Assembly: GCA_036825615.1 (NCBI GenBank)
Contig: DAISXY010000014.1
Span: 36,359 to 100,358, forward strand
Source: JAICXG01 sp036825615
Lineage (GTDB): Bacteria; Verrucomicrobiota; Verrucomicrobiia; Chthoniobacterales; UBA10450
Length of the DNA stretch: 64,000 nt
Reading direction: 5' to 3'
Under the pieces are notes generated by a model. The model searched no databases. It saw nothing but the letters and a program-made list of their open reading frames with translations, and was not told the origin of the DNA. Position 1 is the stretch's first letter. Every line of letters begins with the position of its first letter. Shown in pieces: positions 60,812 to 64,000 of the stretch. The position numbers and the translations under genes were made by a program.

Positions 60812-61195
60812 CTATGGCGTGGGCTGAAAGGAGGCGATTTCGGTCGTCAATTCCCTCTGCCGGCTTTCGAGCGTTTGCAGGCGAAGCTGCCAGCGGTGGA
60901 GCTGAATCTGCAACTGGTTGATGTAGCCGTTAATCTCAGTGCGCTGAGATTCGTTTTCCTTCAACTGTCGCTCCAGTTCTGCCAGTCGCTCCGGGGTTAG
61001 CTGTCCGCCGTTTCCGGCCAGCGGCGCCTCTGCCGAGGGCACGACCGTTGGTCTGCCACATTGCTGGCAGGATAAAGTCATTCCCGCAGCGGATGCGTCC
61101 ACCACGAGTGCGACCCCGCAGTGCTCGCAACTAAAAAAGAGATCGCGCGGGTTGTTTCCGACGGAGTTCTGAATCGCGCGCTGCACTACCCGCAT
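60812..61195 (-). CDS. Small zinc-ribbon and coiled-coil protein, unknown
   Basis: 127 residues. A zinc ribbon of two CxxC pairs (FSCEHCG and LSCQQCG) lies in the first half. After a linker, a long helix follows (LTPERLAELERQLKENESQRTEI, then QLQIQLHRWQLRLQTLESRQREL), very likely a coiled coil. The start is uncertain: the ATG at 61195 is chosen because the earlier frame back to 61318 reads as low-quality sequence. It is divergent from dnaK. Confidence 0.55.
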   Translation of the reverse strand: MRVVQRAIQNSVGNNPRDLFFSCEHCGVALVVDASAAGMTLSCQQCGRPTVVPSAEAPLAGNGGQLTPERLAELERQLKENESQRTEINGYINQLQIQLHRWQLRLQTLESRQRELTTEIASFQPTP

Positions 61196-61403
61196 TCGAG
61201 CAAGCCATATACCAACAGCGCGGTGCCATGATGTCGCCGTGAGGACTCTTTCAGCTCCTGCGGTTGCGACAACATGGCGCCAATGAATAAGGCCGTCATT
61301 TGGGGCATGGACTCGCAACGAATTTAAAATAAATGACTTACACTTCAGTTCTGGCCCTTGGAACGATGGCTGCTAAGAACCGCTCGAAAGGAATTTCACA
61401 ACA

Positions 61404-63350
61404 ATGGCAAAAATTCTAGGTATCGATTTGGGCACCACCAACTCCTGCATGGCCGTGATGGAGGGTGGCGACCCGGTAGTATTAGAAAACAGTGAAGGCG
61501 CCCGCACCACGCCTTCGGTCGTCGCGTTTGCGAAAAACGGCGAGCGCCTCGTCGGCCAGGCCGCGAAACGCCAGGCCGTGACCAACCCGGCGAACACAAT
61601 TTTCTCGATCAAGCGGTTCATGGGCCGCAAATACGACGAGGTCCGCGATGAGCAGCATCGGATCCCGTACAAAATCGTGAAGGCGGCGAACGGCGACGCG
61701 CATGTGCAGATCGAAGTCAACGGCCAGACCAAGACCTTCAGCCCGCCGGAGATTTCCGCCATGATTCTTTCGAAGCTGAAAGCGGACGCAGAAGCCAAAC
61801 TCGGCGAGAAAATCGCGCAGGTGGTTATCACAGTTCCGGCCTACTTCAATGACTCCCAACGCAACGCAACCAAGGACGCCGGCAAGATCGCGGGCCTCGA
61901 AGTGCTGCGGATCATCAACGAGCCGACGGCCGCTTCGCTCGCCTATGGCCTCGACAAAAAGAAGGATGAGGAGATCGCCGTCTATGACCTTGGCGGCGGA
62001 ACCTTTGATATCTCGATTCTCGAGATCGGTGACGGCGTTTTTGAAGTCAAAGCAACTAATGGTGACACTCACCTCGGTGGCGATGACTGGGATAACATGC
62101 TCGTCGATTGGATCGTCGGTGAATTCAAGAAAGACACCGGGATTGACCTTTCCAAACAGCCCGACGCCATCCAGCGCATCAAGGAAGAGGCGGAAAAGGC
62201 CAAGATTGCACTCTCTTCCGTGCAGGAATACGAAATCAACCTGCCCTTCATCACGGCCGACGCGACCGGCCCGAAGCATATCCAGAAGAAACTGACCCGC
62301 TCGAAACTCGAGCAACTAACCGAGCCGCTCTTTCAGCGCACGGTTAAGCCGGTCAAGGATTGCCTGGGTGACGCCAAGCTGACGGAGCGTGATATTGACG
62401 AACTGGTTTTGGTCGGCGGCATGACTCGGATGCCCAAAGTCATCGAGACGGCGCGCGAGCTCATCGGGAAAGAGCCCCATAAGGGGGTTAACCCCGACGA
62501 AGTCGTCGCGGTCGGCGCCGCGATCCAGGGTGGTGTGCTCAAGGGCGAGGTCAAGGATGTGCTCCTGCTCGATGTCACTCCGCTGACTCTCGCAATCGAG
62601 ACGGCTGGTGGAGTTGCGACCCCGATGATTCCACGGAACACGACCATTCCTACTCGCAAGTCGCAGATCTTCTCAACTTACAGCGACAATCAACCGGGCG
62701 TGGAGATCAAGGTCCTCCAAGGCGAGCGGCCACTCTCCCGCGACAACAAGAATCTTGGCACCTTCCACCTCGACGGGATCCCGCCCGCGCCACGTGGCGT
62801 ACCGCAGATCGAAGTCACTTTCGATATCGACGCCAACGGCATCCTCCACGTTTCCGCCAAGGACCTTGGCACCGGCAAGGAACAGAAGATCTCCATTACC
62901 GGCAGCTCCGGCCTCTCGAAGGACGAGGTCGAGCGGATGCAAAAGGAAGCGGAGTTGCACGCCGAGGAAGATCGCAAGGCGAAGGAAGCGATTGAGATCA
63001 AGAACAACGCCGACACTCTGGCTTACCAGTCGGAGAAGCAGTTGAAGGAACTCGGCGACCGCGTCCCGGCCGAGAAGAAGAAGGCGGTGGAAGATGCCAT
63101 CGCCAAGGTGCGCGACGCGATCAACGCCAACGACACCGAGGCGATGAAGCGGGCCTACGAAGACTTGCAGAACAAATTTCAGGAGGTCAGCGCCGATCTT
63201 TACAAACAGGCTGCGGCGAGTACTGGTTCCGGGCCCGGCCCTGAAACCGGCGCACGTCCCCAGGCGGAACCGCAGACCGAAGGCCCGCGCAAGGACCAGG
63301 GTGATGTGGTCGACGCCGAGTTCGAAGTGGTCGACGAAGACAAGAAGTAG
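61404..63350 (+). CDS. dnaK: Chaperone DnaK (Hsp70)
   Basis: 648 residues of full length. The ATPase domain starts GIDLGTTNSC, with YDLGGGTFDISILEI and VLVGGMTRMPKV. The substrate-binding domain has LLLDVTPLTLAIET, and the C-terminal tail ends EFEVVDEDKK. The ribosome site is AAAGGAA. No CIRCE repeat is seen upstream, and grpE and dnaJ are not beside it. It is placed just before groES-groEL. Confidence 0.98.
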   Translation: MAKILGIDLGTTNSCMAVMEGGDPVVLENSEGARTTPSVVAFAKNGERLVGQAAKRQAVTNPANTIFSIKRFMGRKYDEVRDEQHRIPYKIVKAANGDAHVQIEVNGQTKTFSPPEISAMILSKLKADAEAKLGEKIAQVVITVPAYFNDSQRNATKDAGKIAGLEVLRIINEPTAASLAYGLDKKKDEEIAVYDLGGGTFDISILEIGDGVFEVKATNGDTHLGGDDWDNMLVDWIVGEFKKDTGIDLSKQPDAIQRIKEEAEKAKIALSSVQEYEINLPFITADATGPKHIQKKLTRSKLEQLTEPLFQRTVKPVKDCLGDAKLTERDIDELVLVGGMTRMPKVIETARELIGKEPHKGVNPDEVVAVGAAIQGGVLKGEVKDVLLLDVTPLTLAIETAGGVATPMIPRNTTIPTRKSQIFSTYSDNQPGVEIKVLQGERPLSRDNKNLGTFHLDGIPPAPRGVPQIEVTFDIDANGILHVSAKDLGTGKEQKISITGSSGLSKDEVERMQKEAELHAEEDRKAKEAIEIKNNADTLAYQSEKQLKELGDRVPAEKKKAVEDAIAKVRDAINANDTEAMKRAYEDLQNKFQEVSADLYKQAAASTGSGPGPETGARPQAEPQTEGPRKDQGDVVDAEFEVVDEDKK

Positions 63351-63366
63351 GTCTTTCAACAACAAT

Positions 63367-63411
63367 TTGCCGGGAGCCGCTCGTCCGGTGCGACGAGCGA
63401 GGATCCGGCAA
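63367..63411. repeat. Two-step hairpin between dnaK and groES
   Basis: An inner 8-bp perfect stem (CGCTCGTC/GACGAGCG, loop of 6) is nested within outer 7-bp arms (TTGCCGG 63367-63373 / CCGGCAA 63405-63411). There is no T tract. It may stabilise or process the shared message, or be a terminator of dnaK with a separate groES promoter. Confidence 0.6.
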
Positions 63412-63446
63412 CAACCAACCAGCTAGAAGGAGTAACTGATACAACT

Positions 63447-63740
63447 ATGGCAATAAACGTGAAACCGCTCGGCGACCGGGTGCTTGTGCAACCGATCGAA
63501 GAGCAAGAAACCAAAAAGGGCGGTATCATCATCCCCGATACCGCGAAGGAGAAGCCGCAGGAAGGCAATGTCGTCGCCCTCGGCACCGGTAAGATCGACG
63601 ACAACGGCAAGAAGGTCGACTTCACCGTCAAGAAAGGAGATAAGGTCCTTATCTCGAAATACGGTGGCACAGAGATCAAGGTGGACGGTGAGTCCTACTT
63701 GATCATGCGCGAGGATGACATCCTCGGCATCATCGGCTAA
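63447..63740 (+). CDS. groES: Co-chaperonin GroES
   Basis: 97 residues, the normal length. The family start IKPLGDRVLV-like block (NVKPLGDRVLVQPIEEQE), the mobile loop (KKGGIIIPDTAKEKPQEG), and the close GGTEIKVDGESYLIMREDDILGII are clear. It caps GroEL during folding. A good ribosome site (AGAAGGAG) precedes it. Confidence 0.97.
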   Translation: MAINVKPLGDRVLVQPIEEQETKKGGIIIPDTAKEKPQEGNVVALGTGKIDDNGKKVDFTVKKGDKVLISKYGGTEIKVDGESYLIMREDDILGIIG

Positions 63741-63773
63741 CCCTAACCCTCAACCAAGAGTAAGAATTAAATT

Positions 63774-64000
63774 ATGGCAGCTAAACAACTACAATTCGAC
63801 GAGAATGCGCGACACGCGCTTCTCCGCGGCATCGAGAAACTCTCGAAGGCGGTTAAAGCCACGCTCGGACCGAGCGGCCGCAATGTTATCCTCGACAAGA
63901 AATTCGGCAGCCCGACCATCACCAAGGATGGTGTGACCGTGGCCAAGGAAATCGAGCTCGAAGATTCCTATGAAAACATGGGTGCCCAGCTCGTGCGCGA
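63774..64000 (+). CDS. groL: Chaperonin GroEL (3' end outside window)
   Basis: The first 75 codons are present: the N-terminal AAKQLQFDENAR, then KAVKATLGPSGRNVILDKKFGSP and the ATP-binding ITKDGVTVAKEIELEDSYENMGAQL. It lies 33 bases after groES and is cut by the window end. Confidence 0.97.
   Translation, partial: MAAKQLQFDENARHALLRGIEKLSKAVKATLGPSGRNVILDKKFGSPTITKDGVTVAKEIELEDSYENMGAQLVR

Noticed and set aside
61319..61403. Possible CIRCE operator before dnaK
   Set aside because: No TTAGCACTC-N9-GAGTGCTAA pattern is present here or before groES.
1..64000. CRISPR array, rRNA, integron or prophage
   Set aside because: No spaced direct repeats of CRISPR type, no rRNA sequence, and no integrase, transposase or phage structural gene was seen.

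Overview
This window is about 60% GC and gene-dense. It most resembles a Gram-negative soil verrucomicrobial chromosome (Chthoniobacterales / Spartobacteria-like). That placement is inferred from the gene mix: a bacterial proteasome-type AAA ATPase (Mpa/ARC), ECF sigma factors paired with zinc-ribbon Ser/Thr kinase-TPR proteins, a Sat-CysC fusion, DUF2723, a GH75 chitosanase-like enzyme, many secreted peptidases and lipoproteins, and a TonB receptor. No 16S rRNA gene lies in the window, so the placement is not proven.

Layout. 0-6.5 kb: a lipoprotein isoaspartyl methyltransferase (cut by the window edge), two tiny exported coiled-coil proteins, rpoN, a DUF721 protein, a TMEM14-like membrane protein, a GH75 protein, a lipoprotein and a toxin-antitoxin pair. 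6.6-12.8 kb: tRNA-Asp, an orphan Mpa/ARC ATPase, an M49-like and a DUF885 exported peptidase. 12.8-22.1 kb: a 14-repeat Kelch protein, Sat/CysC, an exported amidohydrolase, an arginase-fold protein, a LigD-type ligase lacking its polymerase domain, a PLD-like protein and a CDGSH protein. 22.2-39.0 kb: two paralogous cassettes, each ECF sigma factor - Cys-rich YVTN propeller - Ser/Thr kinase with TPRs. They flank a large TonB-dependent receptor that carries a truncated copy of the sigma-factor start in front of it. Palindromic elements and gene relics fill the gaps. 39.2-46.4 kb: sodC, an Fpg-like glycosylase, trxB, a four-helix-bundle gene inside inverted 7-bp repeats, a glycosyltransferase, a GNAT protein, tRNA-Thr and a DUF2723 membrane protein. 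46.5-54.7 kb: an overlapping recC-recB-recD operon. 54.9-64 kb: a relic of a third kinase gene, the pst phosphate operon, a porin, a zinc-ribbon protein, then dnaK-groES-groEL (groEL cut by the window end).

Two things stand out. First, the 9-mer GCCTAACGA occurs 33 times exactly, 16 on one strand and 17 on the other, where about 0.5 is expected. It lies in several reading frames and between genes, so it looks like a DNA-level signal such as an uptake sequence. Second, the sigma/propeller/kinase cassette has been duplicated around a TonB receptor, and a shared 16-bp leader element precedes both sigma genes and the receptor. This suggests one regulon for sensing and nutrient uptake.

Intergenic regions are rich in palindromes built as an outer inverted repeat enclosing two hairpins, including three copies of a roughly 186-bp MITE-like element. 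No rRNA, CRISPR array, transposase or phage gene was seen.
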